A DNA stretch of 44,454 bases from Bradyrhizobium sp. NAS80.1 (GCF_001908205.1 NZ_LGHL01000241.1:1-44454), one strand, 5' to 3'. Shown: positions 24,844 through 35,464, counted from the first letter of the stretch. A program made the numbers and translations. Notes: generated from the sequence alone by a model not told the origin.

Positions 24844-26199
24844 ATGAAGAACGATGAAATCCTGAGCCAAATCACCGAGTTCTGCCGCAAGGCAGACATG
24901 GCGGAATCGACGTTTGGCCGGCGCGCGGTGAACGATGGGAAGCTGGTGAACCGCCTCCGCGAGGGAAAGCGCATCACCATCGACACGCTGGAGCGGATCC
25001 AGGCCTATATGGCCGCGTCGATGACCGGCGGCATGCCGCCGCCGCGAGGACTTCAGGTGCCCCCGGAGAAGCGCGATCCGCGCGGCAATTTCCGTTTCTT
25101 CGAGAACCGGCAAAAATACCTGCTGTTCGTCCACACCTGCAGCGAGAAGCGGGTCATCGCCGATCGCGTCGCGCTGGAGCTTGCCACCATCCATCCGCGC
25201 CCGCCGGCACTGCGGATATTCGACGCAGGCGTCGGCGACGGCACGGTGCTGGCGCGGGTGCTGCGTGCCACGCACCAGCGCTATCCAAACATGCCGTTCT
25301 ATGTCGCCGGCAAGGAGCTCAGTCTCGAGGACCTGCGCCTGACGCTGGAGAGGGTGCCGGACCGCATTTTCGAGCATCCGGCATCGGTATTCGTCTTCAC
25401 CAATATGTTCTACTCGGAAGCGCCCTGGCTGACGCCGGCATCGCCTTCTGCGGCGGCGGCTACCGTCTGGCACGAGGTCCCGCTGCGGGGCGCCTCGTCG
25501 GGAGAGTTCGAGCAGCAGATCGCCGAGCTCCGGCCATTCCTGGAGCAGAACTGGCGGGCCGCGATCAGCCCGCGCACGGCCATGCCGCTGTATGAGCGGC
25601 CCGTCGTCCTGGTGCTTTATCGCGAGGACCACAAGTTCCTGCTGGATTCGACCATTCCACGGCCGGGCCAGACCGAGGCCAATTTCGACCTCGTTATTGC
25701 ATCCCAGCCATACCGCGCCCTGTCCTCGGTCAATTTTCGGGCAAAACGGATCATTGCGCCCTTGGCTCGGGCGCTTCGGCCCGGAGGTCGCCTGATCGGT
25801 ATTCACTCCCACGGTCATGATCCGGGCATGGAAATGATTCAGGCGATCTGGCCTGGAGAAAATCCTTTCTCGGTCAGCCGTCATGAGCTATTGCGCGCGG
25901 TGAAGTACGAGCTCGGATCGTTGGGCCGCGACCTAAATTTTAATGCTTACGCGGATAACCGTTCGATCTTCAGGTATGATATGGAAGCGCTGCCCAACGA
26001 GGTGACGGGCACCATCGGAACCTCGACGGCCTTTGCAGCGTGGAATGCGGCGGTGTATGTCGCTCAGATCGAGGACGACCGGTTGACAGATATGACTCAA
26101 AACGGCCGCACTCTGGATGCCGCCAGGGACGTGCTGCGAAAGTACAACGGGCTCTGGTTTTACGACGAGTCCTACGTCATCTCGCGACGGCGTGATTGA
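24844..26199 (+). CDS. HTH-SAM-dependent methyltransferase fusion protein
   Basis: A 451-residue protein with two parts. Residues 1-58 form an HTH-like domain (AESTFGRRAVNDGKLVNRLR, then GKRITIDTLERIQAYM), of the type seen in small XRE-like DNA-binding proteins. Residues about 85-451 resemble a class I methyltransferase: motif I FDAGVGDGT at 126-134, an acidic residue in GKELS near 158, FDLVIASQPY at 281-290 and LARALRPGGRLIGI at 307-320. I do not recognise a named family. ATG 24844 was chosen because the HTH begins directly after it; GTG 24808 is possible. metK follows after 64 nt. I infer a regulator or enzyme linked to SAM metabolism, perhaps sensing SAM through its methyltransferase fold. 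The DNA target and methyl acceptor are unknown. Confidence 0.75.
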   Translation: MKNDEILSQITEFCRKADMAESTFGRRAVNDGKLVNRLREGKRITIDTLERIQAYMAASMTGGMPPPRGLQVPPEKRDPRGNFRFFENRQKYLLFVHTCSEKRVIADRVALELATIHPRPPALRIFDAGVGDGTVLARVLRATHQRYPNMPFYVAGKELSLEDLRLTLERVPDRIFEHPASVFVFTNMFYSEAPWLTPASPSAAAATVWHEVPLRGASSGEFEQQIAELRPFLEQNWRAAISPRTAMPLYERPVVLVLYREDHKFLLDSTIPRPGQTEANFDLVIASQPYRALSSVNFRAKRIIAPLARALRPGGRLIGIHSHGHDPGMEMIQAIWPGENPFSVSRHELLRAVKYELGSLGRDLNFNAYADNRSIFRYDMEALPNEVTGTIGTSTAFAAWNAAVYVAQIEDDRLTDMTQNGRTLDAARDVLRKYNGLWFYDESYVISRRRD

Positions 26200-26210
26200 C
26201 ATAATCCGAA

Positions 26211-26262
26211 GCTAAACATCGCAAACCAGCCGCCGGCTAGCGGCGGAAGTAAGGGGTTACTT
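26211..26262 (+). promoter_or_regulatory. metK leader with SD-sequestering hairpin (candidate regulatory RNA)
   Basis: Directly before the metK ATG there are two perfect stems: CCGCCG-GCTAG-CGGCGG (26230-26246) and AAGTAA-GGGG-TTACTT (26247-26262). The second places the Shine-Dalgarno sequence AAGGGG partly in its stem and loop, one base before the ATG. GCTA at 26211-26214 could pair with TAGC at 26238-26241 as a pseudoknot. The layout suits translational control. I cannot assign it to a known SAM riboswitch class: a GCUAAA element is present, but the rest of the SAM-II pattern is not. Confidence 0.5.
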
Positions 26263-26263
26263 G

Positions 26264-27460
<1,197 letters not shown>

Positions 27461-27468
27461 TTACCAAC

Positions 27469-27560
27469 GTCATTCCGGGGGGCGCCGCGACAGCGGCGAA
27501 CCCGGAATCTCAAACCGCCAGATTCCGGGTTCGCTCGTTTCACGAGCGTCCCGGAATGAC
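27469..27560. repeat. Palindromic intergenic repeat, type B, copy 2
   Basis: A 92-bp element with ends GTCATTCCGGG and CCCGGAATGAC and internal GATTCCGGGTTCGCTCGTTT, forming nested hairpins. It fills almost the whole metK-ahcY gap and ends 26 nt before the ahcY start. It shares its ends and core with 18078-18168. Confidence 0.75.
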
Positions 27561-27586
27561 GAGTTAAACAAACAGGAACCTCCGCA

Positions 27587-29008
27587 ATGAACGCGAAGCC
27601 CGGCTTCACCGATTACATCGTCAAGGACATTTCGCTCGCCGATTTCGGCCGCAAGGAGATCTCGCTCGCCGAGACCGAGATGCCCGGCCTGATGGCAACC
27701 CGCGAAGAGTTCGGCCCGAAGCAGCCGCTGAAGGGCGCGCGCATCGCCGGCTCCCTGCACATGACGATCCAGACTGCGGTGCTGATCGAGACGCTGGCCG
27801 CTCTCGGCGCCGACATCCGCTGGGTCTCCTGCAACATCTATTCGACGCAGGATCACGCCGCCGCCGCGATCGCTGCCGCCGGCATTCCCGTCTTCGCCGT
27901 CAAGGGCGAGACGCTGACCGAATACTGGGACTACACCGCAAAGCTGTTCGACTGGCACGGCGGCGGTACGCCGAACATGATCCTCGATGACGGCGGCGAC
28001 GCCACCATGCTGGTGCATGCCGGTGTCCGCGCCGAGAACGGCGACACCGCCTTCCTCGACAAGCCGGGCTCCGAGGAAGAAGAAATCTTCTACGCGCTGG
28101 TCAAGCGCCTGCTCAAGGAGAAGCCGAAGGGCTACTTCGGCGAGATCGCCAAGAACATCAAGGGCGTCTCGGAAGAGACCACCACGGGCGTGCATCGCCT
28201 GTACGAGATGGCGAACAAGGGCACGCTGCTGTTCCCCGCCATCAACGTCAACGACAGCGTCACCAAGTCGAAGTTCGACAACCTCTATGGCTGCCGTGAA
28301 TCGCTGGTCGACGGCATCCGCCGCGGCACCGACGTGATGCTGTCGGGCAAGGTCGCGATGGTCGCCGGCTTCGGCGACGTCGGCAAGGGGTCGGCCGCTT
28401 CGCTGCGCCAGGCCGGCTGCCGCGTGATGGTGTCGGAAGTCGATCCGATCTGCGCGCTCCAGGCGGCGATGGAAGGCTACGAGGTCGTGACCATGGAAGA
28501 CGCCGCGCCTCGCGCCGACATCTTCGTCACCGCGACCGGCAACAAGGACATCATCACCATCGAGCACATGCGCGCGATGAAGGATCGTGCCATCGTCTGC
28601 AACATCGGCCACTTCGACAACGAGATCCAGATTGCCTCTCTGCGCAATCTGAAGTGGACCAACATCAAGCCGCAGGTCGACGAGATCGAGTTCCCCGACA
28701 AGCACCGCATCATCATGCTGTCGGAAGGCCGCCTCGTGAACCTCGGCAACGCGATGGGCCATCCGAGCTTCGTGATGTCGGCGTCCTTCACCAACCAGAC
28801 GCTGGCGCAGATCGAGCTCTTCGCCAACAACAAGGACGGCAAGTACGAGAAGAAGGTCTACGTGCTGCCGAAGACGCTCGACGAGAAGGTCGCGCGCCTG
28901 CACCTCGCCAAGATCGGCGTCAAGCTCACCGAGCTGCGCAAGGATCAGGCCGACTACATCGGCGTGAAGCAGGAAGGTCCGTACAAGTCGGACCACTACC
29001 GCTACTGA
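27587..29008 (+). CDS. ahcY: Adenosylhomocysteinase
   Basis: Splits S-adenosylhomocysteine to adenosine and homocysteine, removing the product inhibitor of methyltransferases. It has 473 residues, including the roughly 40-residue insert usual in bacterial enzymes. Seen: RIAGSLHMTIQTAVLIETL in the substrate domain, YGCRESLVDGI, the NAD-binding GFGDVGKGSAASLRQAG, VTATGNKDIITIEHM, and the C-terminal KSDHYRY tail whose Lys and Tyr reach the NAD of the partner subunit. ATG 27587 follows CAGGAA. Followed 28 nt later by a strong intrinsic terminator, so it ends the transcript unit begun at or before metK. Confidence 0.97.
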   Translation: MNAKPGFTDYIVKDISLADFGRKEISLAETEMPGLMATREEFGPKQPLKGARIAGSLHMTIQTAVLIETLAALGADIRWVSCNIYSTQDHAAAAIAAAGIPVFAVKGETLTEYWDYTAKLFDWHGGGTPNMILDDGGDATMLVHAGVRAENGDTAFLDKPGSEEEEIFYALVKRLLKEKPKGYFGEIAKNIKGVSEETTTGVHRLYEMANKGTLLFPAINVNDSVTKSKFDNLYGCRESLVDGIRRGTDVMLSGKVAMVAGFGDVGKGSAASLRQAGCRVMVSEVDPICALQAAMEGYEVVTMEDAAPRADIFVTATGNKDIITIEHMRAMKDRAIVCNIGHFDNEIQIASLRNLKWTNIKPQVDEIEFPDKHRIIMLSEGRLVNLGNAMGHPSFVMSASFTNQTLAQIELFANNKDGKYEKKVYVLPKTLDEKVARLHLAKIGVKLTELRKDQADYIGVKQEGPYKSDHYRY

Positions 29009-29035
29009 GACCTGAATTCGATCGACGATCGACGC

Positions 29036-29068
29036 GAAGCCCCGGAGCGATCCGGGGCTTCGTTGTTT
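29036..29068 (+). terminator. Intrinsic terminator after ahcY
   Basis: An 11-bp perfect GC-rich stem GAAGCCCCGGA/TCCGGGGCTTC with a GCGA tetraloop, followed by GTTGTTT. A classic Rho-independent terminator. Confidence 0.85.
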
Positions 29069-29168
29069 GGCTGCCGCCTTGCCAATCTCGTTACGGTTGT
29101 GTCGAGTGTTGATTGCCAGTTGACGAACGGCGTGGTCAGTCGGACAATCCTTGCTGGCGGAGGAACGC

Positions 29169-30629
<1,461 letters not shown>

Positions 30630-30647
30630 TCGCGCCGTCACCCGCGG

Positions 30648-31928
30648 TTATGCCTTGCGCGTTGTGAGCGCGAGCGCGAGGTCGATCGCGAGCGCAAGCA
30701 CCACGGCGCCGCCACCAAGTGCGAACAGGACCAGATAGTCGCCGCCGGTCTGCGCATAGATCCAGGAGAAGCCGTAAGCGGCGGCCGCCTGGAACAGCGC
30801 AAAGCTGGTGGTGGCGTGGCTCCATGTCGCGCGCTGCTGCTCGGCAGAGTGCGGGACGAGCTCATGGATGCGTCCGAGCACCAGCGGCACGATGCCCGGC
30901 GTGAAGCCGCCGACCACGACGCTCGACACGATCAGCGAAAGGGGCGCGGTGCTGACGGTCGGGAGCAGCACGGCGGCCGCCTCGATCAGGAAAGCTGCTC
31001 TCAGCGCCGGCCCGAAGCCGGATCTATCACCGAGATGACCGGTGACGAGCGGACCCACGATCGCACCGAGACCGTACAGCACCCAGTAGCGCGATCCCGC
31101 GGCAATGCCCTGGCCGAGGCCGCGCGCCACGAAGTCGACGATGAAGACCATATGCGGCACCAGCGCCACCGCGTTGAGGCCGTATTGGATCAGCAGCGCA
31201 CGGGCCGCGAGCGAGGCTTGATGGTGCTTCGCTGCATTCGGAGGTGCAGCATCCCCCTTCGCTTCGGCAGGCCAGTTCCACCAGCTCGCGAGCGTGAGCA
31301 CGGCGGAGAGCATCCCAAGGCCATACCAGCTTTGCTGCAAGCCCTGTTGAAGCAACAGCGGGACCAGCGTGCCCGATGCCGCGACGCCGAGGCCAACGCC
31401 GGCAAAGATCACGCCCCCGACGATGCCGCGTCTGGCGGGCGAGGTGTGCGGCAGAATGACGGAGGCCGCCAGCACCATGATGATTCCGCCGGTCAGGCCG
31501 GAGAGGAAACGCCAGGCGAAGAACCAGGTGAACGACACCGGCGATGAGCTGGCGAAGAAGGAGAGGGTGGCGAGCAGCATCATCGCACGCAGCGCGCGGG
31601 CCGCGCCGAAGCGGGTCGCTGTGGCCCGCGCCGCGAGCGCGCCGGCGAGATAGCCTGCAAGGTTCGCCGCGCCGAGATAAACGACGTCCGACGCGCTGAA
31701 CCACTTCGCTGCGATCAAGGCTGGGATCAGCGGCGTGTAGGAAAAGCGGGCGAGGCCAAGCCCGACCAGCGATGCGGACAAGCCCGCGACGGCATAGCGC
31801 CAGATCTGCTGCGAAGAAGTCTGCTGCGAAGAAGCTTGCTGTGAAGATGTCTGCCCCGATTGTGAGGCCGATCCCGGCCGCTGATGCGGCCGGGTCCCGA
31901 TGTGTCGCTTCGTATCTGCGTTGGTCAT
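30648..31928 (-). CDS. YbfB/YjiJ-family MFS transporter
   Basis: Major facilitator permease of 426 residues. The first helix segment VAGLSASLVGLGLARFSYTP and the following YLGAANLAGYLAGALAARA are characteristic of the YbfB/YjiJ group. About 12 hydrophobic segments are visible. The N-terminal 40 residues are polar and unusual: a Ser-Ser-Gln-Gln motif occurs three times because of a 15-bp tandem DNA repeat. ATG 31928. It lies 30 nt downstream of the tautomerase gene and is probably co-transcribed with it and the SDR. The substrate is unknown; its partners suggest an organic acid or xenobiotic. Confidence 0.85.
   Translation of the reverse strand: MTNADTKRHIGTRPHQRPGSASQSGQTSSQQASSQQTSSQQIWRYAVAGLSASLVGLGLARFSYTPLIPALIAAKWFSASDVVYLGAANLAGYLAGALAARATATRFGAARALRAMMLLATLSFFASSSPVSFTWFFAWRFLSGLTGGIIMVLAASVILPHTSPARRGIVGGVIFAGVGLGVAASGTLVPLLLQQGLQQSWYGLGMLSAVLTLASWWNWPAEAKGDAAPPNAAKHHQASLAARALLIQYGLNAVALVPHMVFIVDFVARGLGQGIAAGSRYWVLYGLGAIVGPLVTGHLGDRSGFGPALRAAFLIEAAAVLLPTVSTAPLSLIVSSVVVGGFTPGIVPLVLGRIHELVPHSAEQQRATWSHATTSFALFQAAAAYGFSWIYAQTGGDYLVLFALGGGAVVLALAIDLALALTTRKA
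31805..31849. repeat. 15-bp tandem repeat, three copies, inside the MFS gene
   Basis: TCTGCTGCGAAGAAG occurs twice exactly (31805-31819, 31820-31834) and once with changes (31835-31849). In frame it encodes repeats of S-S-Q-Q plus one residue in the MFS N-terminal tail. Each copy change alters the protein by five residues without a frameshift, so copy number could vary between strains. Confidence 0.85.
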
Positions 31929-31958
31929 GTCATCCTCCTGCGCGCGATGGCGCGCGGA

Positions 31959-32195
31959 TCATCCGGCCTGGGCTGCGCGGCGGCGCCGGAATTCCAGCGC
32001 GGGCAGGCCGCCCCAGCCCCAATTGTCAGTGTCGACTTCCTCGATCACGACGAAGGTGGAATCGAGCGGCTTGCCGAGCACGTCGAGAAGGAGCTGGCTC
32101 GATCCGTTGATCAGCGCGGCCTTCTCCTCCGCGGTGAGCGACGTCGCTCCCGGTGTCGTTCCCTCGCGGGTCACTTGAATGGTGACGATGGGCAT
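31959..32195 (-). CDS. 4-oxalocrotonate tautomerase-like protein
   Basis: A small enzyme of 78 residues in the tautomerase superfamily, which uses the N-terminal proline as general base after removal of Met. Seen: MPIVTIQVTREG with Pro1, then LTAEEKAALINGSSQLLLDVL and STFVVIEEVDTDNWGWGG, the usual 4-OT beta-alpha-beta pattern with a C-terminal Arg-rich tail (FRRRRAAQAG). The family interconverts enol and keto acids in aromatic catabolism, although some members have other roles. It lies 18 nt after the SDR gene in the same orientation; together with the MFS gene they look like one operon under the divergent LysR regulator. Confidence 0.85.
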   Translation of the reverse strand: MPIVTIQVTREGTTPGATSLTAEEKAALINGSSQLLLDVLGKPLDSTFVVIEEVDTDNWGWGGLPALEFRRRRAAQAG

Positions 32196-32213
32196 CTCGT
32201 CTCTCCCTGGCGG

Positions 32214-32924
32214 TCAGTGGCCGGCGCTCTGGCCGCCGTCGACATGCAGGATTTCTCCGGTGACGAAGCTCGCATGCTCGAGATAGAGCACGGCATCGAC
32301 GATATCGGACATCTCGCCCATGCGGCCGACCGGGTGCAGCGCGCCGAGCTGGGCGTGTGTCGCCACCGGGTGCATCGGCGACTTGATGATGCCGGGCGCA
32401 ACCGCGTTCACCCGGATGCCGCGCTTGGCGTATTCGATCGCGAGCGACTTCGTTGCCGCGTTGAGGCCGCCCTTGCTCAGCGAGGCCAGCACCGAGGGCA
32501 CGTTCGAATTGGCCTGGTCGACCAAGGTGGTCGTGATCTGAACGACGTGGCCTGAGCTCTGCTTCTCCATCTCGGCGATGGCGAGCTGTGTCAGGCGGAA
32601 GAAGCCCGCAACGTTGATGCCCATCACTGCGGCGTAGTCCTCGGCGGTGTACTGCGTGAACGGCTTTGCGACAAAGATGCCGGCATTGTTGACCAGCGTG
32701 TCGACACGGCCGAAGCGGGCGACCGCTTGCGAGACCACGCGCTCGGCGGTCTTCCAGTCGGCAATGTCGCCGGGCACTGCGAGGACGTCATCATCGCCAG
32801 ACGGCTTGATGGAGCGCGCCGTTGCGACGACGCGATAGTTGCGATCGCGAAAACCCTGGACCAGGGCGGCGCCGATACCCTGCGATGCACCGGTGATGAT
32901 GGCGACCTTCTGCTCGATACCCAT
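32214..32924 (-). CDS. SDR-family protein lacking the catalytic tyrosine
   Basis: Short-chain dehydrogenase/reductase fold, 236 residues. The cofactor motif TGASQGIG, the NNAG motif and the C-terminal VTGEILHVDGGQSAGH are all present. The YxxxK active site, however, reads ASLSK: Ala occupies the Tyr position, and the upstream Ser region is QITTT. The frame is intact and the DNA agrees (gcctcgctgagcaag on the coding strand), so this is not a reading error caused by a frameshift. It may use another acid, or bind NAD(P) without standard reductase activity. ATG 32924 with AGGAG before it. First gene of the operon with the tautomerase and MFS, divergent from the LysR gene. Confidence 0.85.
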   Translation of the reverse strand: MGIEQKVAIITGASQGIGAALVQGFRDRNYRVVATARSIKPSGDDDVLAVPGDIADWKTAERVVSQAVARFGRVDTLVNNAGIFVAKPFTQYTAEDYAAVMGINVAGFFRLTQLAIAEMEKQSSGHVVQITTTLVDQANSNVPSVLASLSKGGLNAATKSLAIEYAKRGIRVNAVAPGIIKSPMHPVATHAQLGALHPVGRMGEMSDIVDAVLYLEHASFVTGEILHVDGGQSAGH

Positions 32925-33127
32925 GATGGGCTCCTGTTGTTGACCTGTGCCAGCGGCGGCTGGCCTGCGTGATGACGTACGCCGTGGCGGCCCGGCTGCG
33001 AATACGCGCTGTCCGGCAGACACTCTTTCGCGGCGCGAGCGAATGCGGGATCGCCGCCCGGCGGCGGTTGTCGCGGCCGGCGCGAACGCCTAGCTTGCGA
33101 CTGGAATTCCACGGGGTGGCGGGAAGG

Positions 33128-34051
33128 ATGGATCGTCTGGATGCGATGAAGGTTTTCGTCCTTGCGGTGGACGAGGGCAGCCTTGCCGCCGCGGGCCGCA
33201 AGCTCGGCCGCTCGCCGGCCGCGGTGAGCCGCGCCATTGCCTTCCTGGAGGAACGGGTCGGCGCCGAGCTGCTGCACCGGACGACGCGGTCGATCAAGCT
33301 GAGCGAGGAGGGCGAGCGCTACGCGGCGATCTGCCGCCGCGTGCTCACCGAGTTGGAGGAGGCCGACGACATCGCGGCCGGACCACGCACGGCGCCCCGC
33401 GGCCTGCTTACGATCACCGCTCCGGTGGTCTCGGGCGAGATGGTGCTGCGGCCGATCCTCGATGCATTTCTCGACGCCTACCCGACGGTCTCGGCAAAGC
33501 TGTTGCTGTTCGACCGCGCGGTCAATCTGGTCGAGGAGGGCGTGGACGTGGCGCTTCGCATCGGCCCCCTCGCGGATTCGGCGATGGTGGCGATGCGGGT
33601 CGGCGGGATCAGCCGCGTCGTGGTCGCGGCTCCGCGCTATCTGAAGCAGCATCCGCGCATCTCTGAGCCCAGCGATCTCGCCAAGCATCAGATCGTGGCG
33701 ATGGCGCATCTCCCCAATTCCTGGACCTTTGCGCCACCGGCGGGTTCTTCAGTGCCGCGCACCGTCCAGTTTACCCCGCGCCTCGTCGTCAACAGCACCT
33801 ATGCGGCCGTGGCGTCCGCCGTCGCCGGGCGCGGCGTGGCGCGGATGTACTCGTACCAGGTGGCCGAGCAGGTCGCGCGCGGCGAGCTCGAGATCGTCCT
33901 GGCCGGCGACGAGGACCCGGAGATGCCCGCGCATCTGATCTGCCCGCAGGGCCGACTCTCCGTGCCCAAGGTGCGGGCCTTCAGCGACTTTGCCGTGCCC
34001 CGACTGAAGAAGCACTATGCGTTGCTGAAGAAGAGCGTCAGTGCGCGCTGA
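33128..34051 (+). CDS. LysR-family transcription regulator
   Basis: A 307-residue regulator: winged HTH in residues 1-60 (MKVFVLAVDEGSLAAAGRKL, then SPAAVSRAIAFLEERVG) and a periplasmic-binding-like effector domain from about residue 90 to the end. ATG 33128 was chosen by the conserved start of the HTH; the upstream frame to 32969 is non-homologous. It is divergent from the SDR-tautomerase-MFS operon with about 200 nt between, the standard arrangement for a LysR regulator controlling its neighbour. The intergenic region has TTCGC-N7-GCGAA (33027-33043), a possible site. The effector is unknown. Confidence 0.88.
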   Translation: MDRLDAMKVFVLAVDEGSLAAAGRKLGRSPAAVSRAIAFLEERVGAELLHRTTRSIKLSEEGERYAAICRRVLTELEEADDIAAGPRTAPRGLLTITAPVVSGEMVLRPILDAFLDAYPTVSAKLLLFDRAVNLVEEGVDVALRIGPLADSAMVAMRVGGISRVVVAAPRYLKQHPRISEPSDLAKHQIVAMAHLPNSWTFAPPAGSSVPRTVQFTPRLVVNSTYAAVASAVAGRGVARMYSYQVAEQVARGELEIVLAGDEDPEMPAHLICPQGRLSVPKVRAFSDFAVPRLKKHYALLKKSVSAR

Positions 34052-34125
34052 GCGGCTGTGCGCCCGGCAATGCGTTGTTTGACCTATTCGGCTGCCGGGC
34101 TGAGTCAGCCATCCTGCCCAAACGG

Positions 34126-34141
34126 TTAACGACGGATTAAC
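34126..34141. promoter_or_regulatory. Perfect CtrA-type box TTAA-N7-TTAAC
   Basis: TTAACGACGGATTAAC matches the full consensus of the alphaproteobacterial cell-cycle regulator CtrA. The arms extend to CGGTTAA/TTAACCG (34123-34143). A GAGTC site (GANTC, the CcrM methylation sequence) lies at 34102-34106. The box is about 55 nt before the start of a 51-codon gene. The match is seen; binding is inferred. Confidence 0.65.
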
Positions 34142-34196
34142 CGGCAAGTCCTAGCCTGTCTCGGCCGGGGTTACTCGCAAGGCCGAGGTGAGCCCA

Positions 34197-34352
34197 ATGG
34201 AAGCCCAGAAGATCGCGGTCGACGCCGTCGTCGCGCTGACCGGTTGCGACCGCGACACCGTCATCGCCTTCATCCGTCGGCTCTATCTCGCCGGCGTCAC
34301 CGACCCCAAGCGCCTGACCTTCAAAGGTCTCCAGGCCCTGTCGCGGGCGTGA
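34197..34352 (+). CDS. Small conserved-looking protein, 51 residues
   Basis: A short complete frame with alphaproteobacterial codon use (most codons ending in C or G): ATG 34197, TGA 34350-34352, with GAGGTG about 8 nt before the start. The protein begins MEAQKIAVDAVVALTGCDRD and ends with the basic LTFKGLQALSRA. It is predicted mostly helical, with one Cys, no signal peptide and no membrane segment. I recognise no family. A perfect CtrA box lies about 55 nt upstream, so expression may follow the cell cycle. The coding call rests on codon use, the ribosome-binding site and the promoter context; a homology search would settle it. Confidence 0.6.
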   Translation: MEAQKIAVDAVVALTGCDRDTVIAFIRRLYLAGVTDPKRLTFKGLQALSRA

Positions 34353-34495
34353 TCCGGTTCGTTTCGGCCGGTCTGAGCCCCAGGTTCCATTCCTGGCTCT
34401 CCCCAGAGTGATTGCAACCCACCGGTGAATATCTTGCCGCTCGGGCCGGGTCGGGCTACACGAATCCCCGGCTGGGTCGCTTGGGATTTGGGGAT
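34353..34495. other. Intergenic region before lpxO-like gene
   Basis: 143 nt with no clear promoter or hairpin. The lpxO-like frame is open through part of it (from 34412), but the conserved protein begins at ATG 34496. Confidence 0.4.
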
Positions 34496-35425
34496 ATGCT
34501 GAAACAGCTTTTTGCGCCGCAACTCGTCATTCTCTATGTGCTCGCGGCATCGACGATCTACGTTCACCTCCGCGGAAAGCAGCGGCTGCGCTTCGCGCGC
34601 CAGCTCGGCGATCACTCGACCTATCTCGCACCCTACAACGTGCTGATGTATGCGGGCTCGGCGGTGCCGAACAAGCCGGTGATCTCGGTCGAGCAGTTTC
34701 CCGAACTCAAACCGCTCAGCGAGAACTGGGAGACCATCCGTGACGAGGCGGTGCGCCTATTCGACGAAGGTTTCATTCGCGCAGCCGCCAAGAACAATGA
34801 CTGGGGCTTCTATTCGTTCTTCAAGAGCGGCTGGAAGCGCTTTTACCTGAAATGGTACGATGACTTCCTGCCCTCGGCGCGCACGCTGTGCCCGAAGACG
34901 GTGGAGCTGCTCAACTCGATTCCGAGCGTGCATGGTGCGATGTTCGCGATGCTGCCGCCGGGCGGCAAGCTGGGAGCGCACCGCGATCCCTTCGCCGGCT
35001 CGTTGCGCTATCACCTCGGCCTTGTCACGCCGAACTCGAACAAGTGCCGCATCCTGGTCGACGGCGTCGAATGCGTGTGGCGCGACGGCGAAGCTTTCAT
35101 GTTCGACGAGACCTTCATCCACAGCGCGGAGAATGCGACCGACGTCAACCGTATCATCCTGTTCTGCGACGTCGAGCGTCCGATGAAGTATGGCTTCATG
35201 ACCGCGATCAACCGCTGGGTCAGCCATCACATCGTCAAGGCGTCGGCGACCCAGAACGTCGACGGCGAGAATGTCGGCGCGCTCAACAAGGTGTTCGGCA
35301 AGCTTTACGAGATCCACCTCGGCAGCCGCAAGGTCAAGGAGTGGAACCGCAACGTCTACTACACGCTGAAATATTCGCTGACGGCGCTGATCCTTGGCCT
35401 GATCGTGATGTCGGCGCTGCGGTAG
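34496..35425 (+). CDS. lpxO: Aspartyl/asparaginyl beta-hydroxylase-type dioxygenase, LpxO-like
   Basis: Fe(II)/2-oxoglutarate dioxygenase of 309 residues. The jelly-roll core holds GAHRDPFAGSLRYHLGLVTP (first iron His and Asp-region, plus the conserved Arg), then CVWRDGEAFMFDETFIHSAEN with the second His, and NRIILFCDVERPM. Hydrophobic segments at both ends (LFAPQLVILYVLAAS and the C-terminal YSLTALILGLIVM) anchor it in the membrane, as expected for LpxO, which hydroxylates the 2-position of the secondary acyl chain of lipid A. Length and membrane anchors favour LpxO over a soluble peptide hydroxylase. ATG 34496 opens directly before the first helix. Confidence 0.8.
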   Translation: MLKQLFAPQLVILYVLAASTIYVHLRGKQRLRFARQLGDHSTYLAPYNVLMYAGSAVPNKPVISVEQFPELKPLSENWETIRDEAVRLFDEGFIRAAAKNNDWGFYSFFKSGWKRFYLKWYDDFLPSARTLCPKTVELLNSIPSVHGAMFAMLPPGGKLGAHRDPFAGSLRYHLGLVTPNSNKCRILVDGVECVWRDGEAFMFDETFIHSAENATDVNRIILFCDVERPMKYGFMTAINRWVSHHIVKASATQNVDGENVGALNKVFGKLYEIHLGSRKVKEWNRNVYYTLKYSLTALILGLIVMSALR

Positions 35426-35437
35426 AGCATGTGCGTG

Positions 35438-35464
35438 GGGCGGATTGGCGAAGCGCATCCGACC
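35438..35464. repeat. Short GGCGGATTGGCGAAGCGCATCCG spacer element
   Basis: Imperfect inverted repeat GGATTGGCGAAGCGCATCC with a GCGAAGC centre. I recall similar GGATTAGCGAAGCG-type elements between Bradyrhizobium genes. A T8 run at about 35517-35524 follows without a good hairpin. Confidence 0.4.

Noticed and set aside
26211..26262. Firm assignment of the metK leader to the SAM-II riboswitch class
   Set aside because: GCTAAA is present, but the following GGG element and H-type pseudoknot spacing I associate with SAM-II are not in the expected places; listed only as a candidate structure.
29036..29068. Possible small RNA hairpin after ahcY
   Set aside because: GC-rich stem plus T-rich tail directly after a stop codon is fully explained as an intrinsic terminator.
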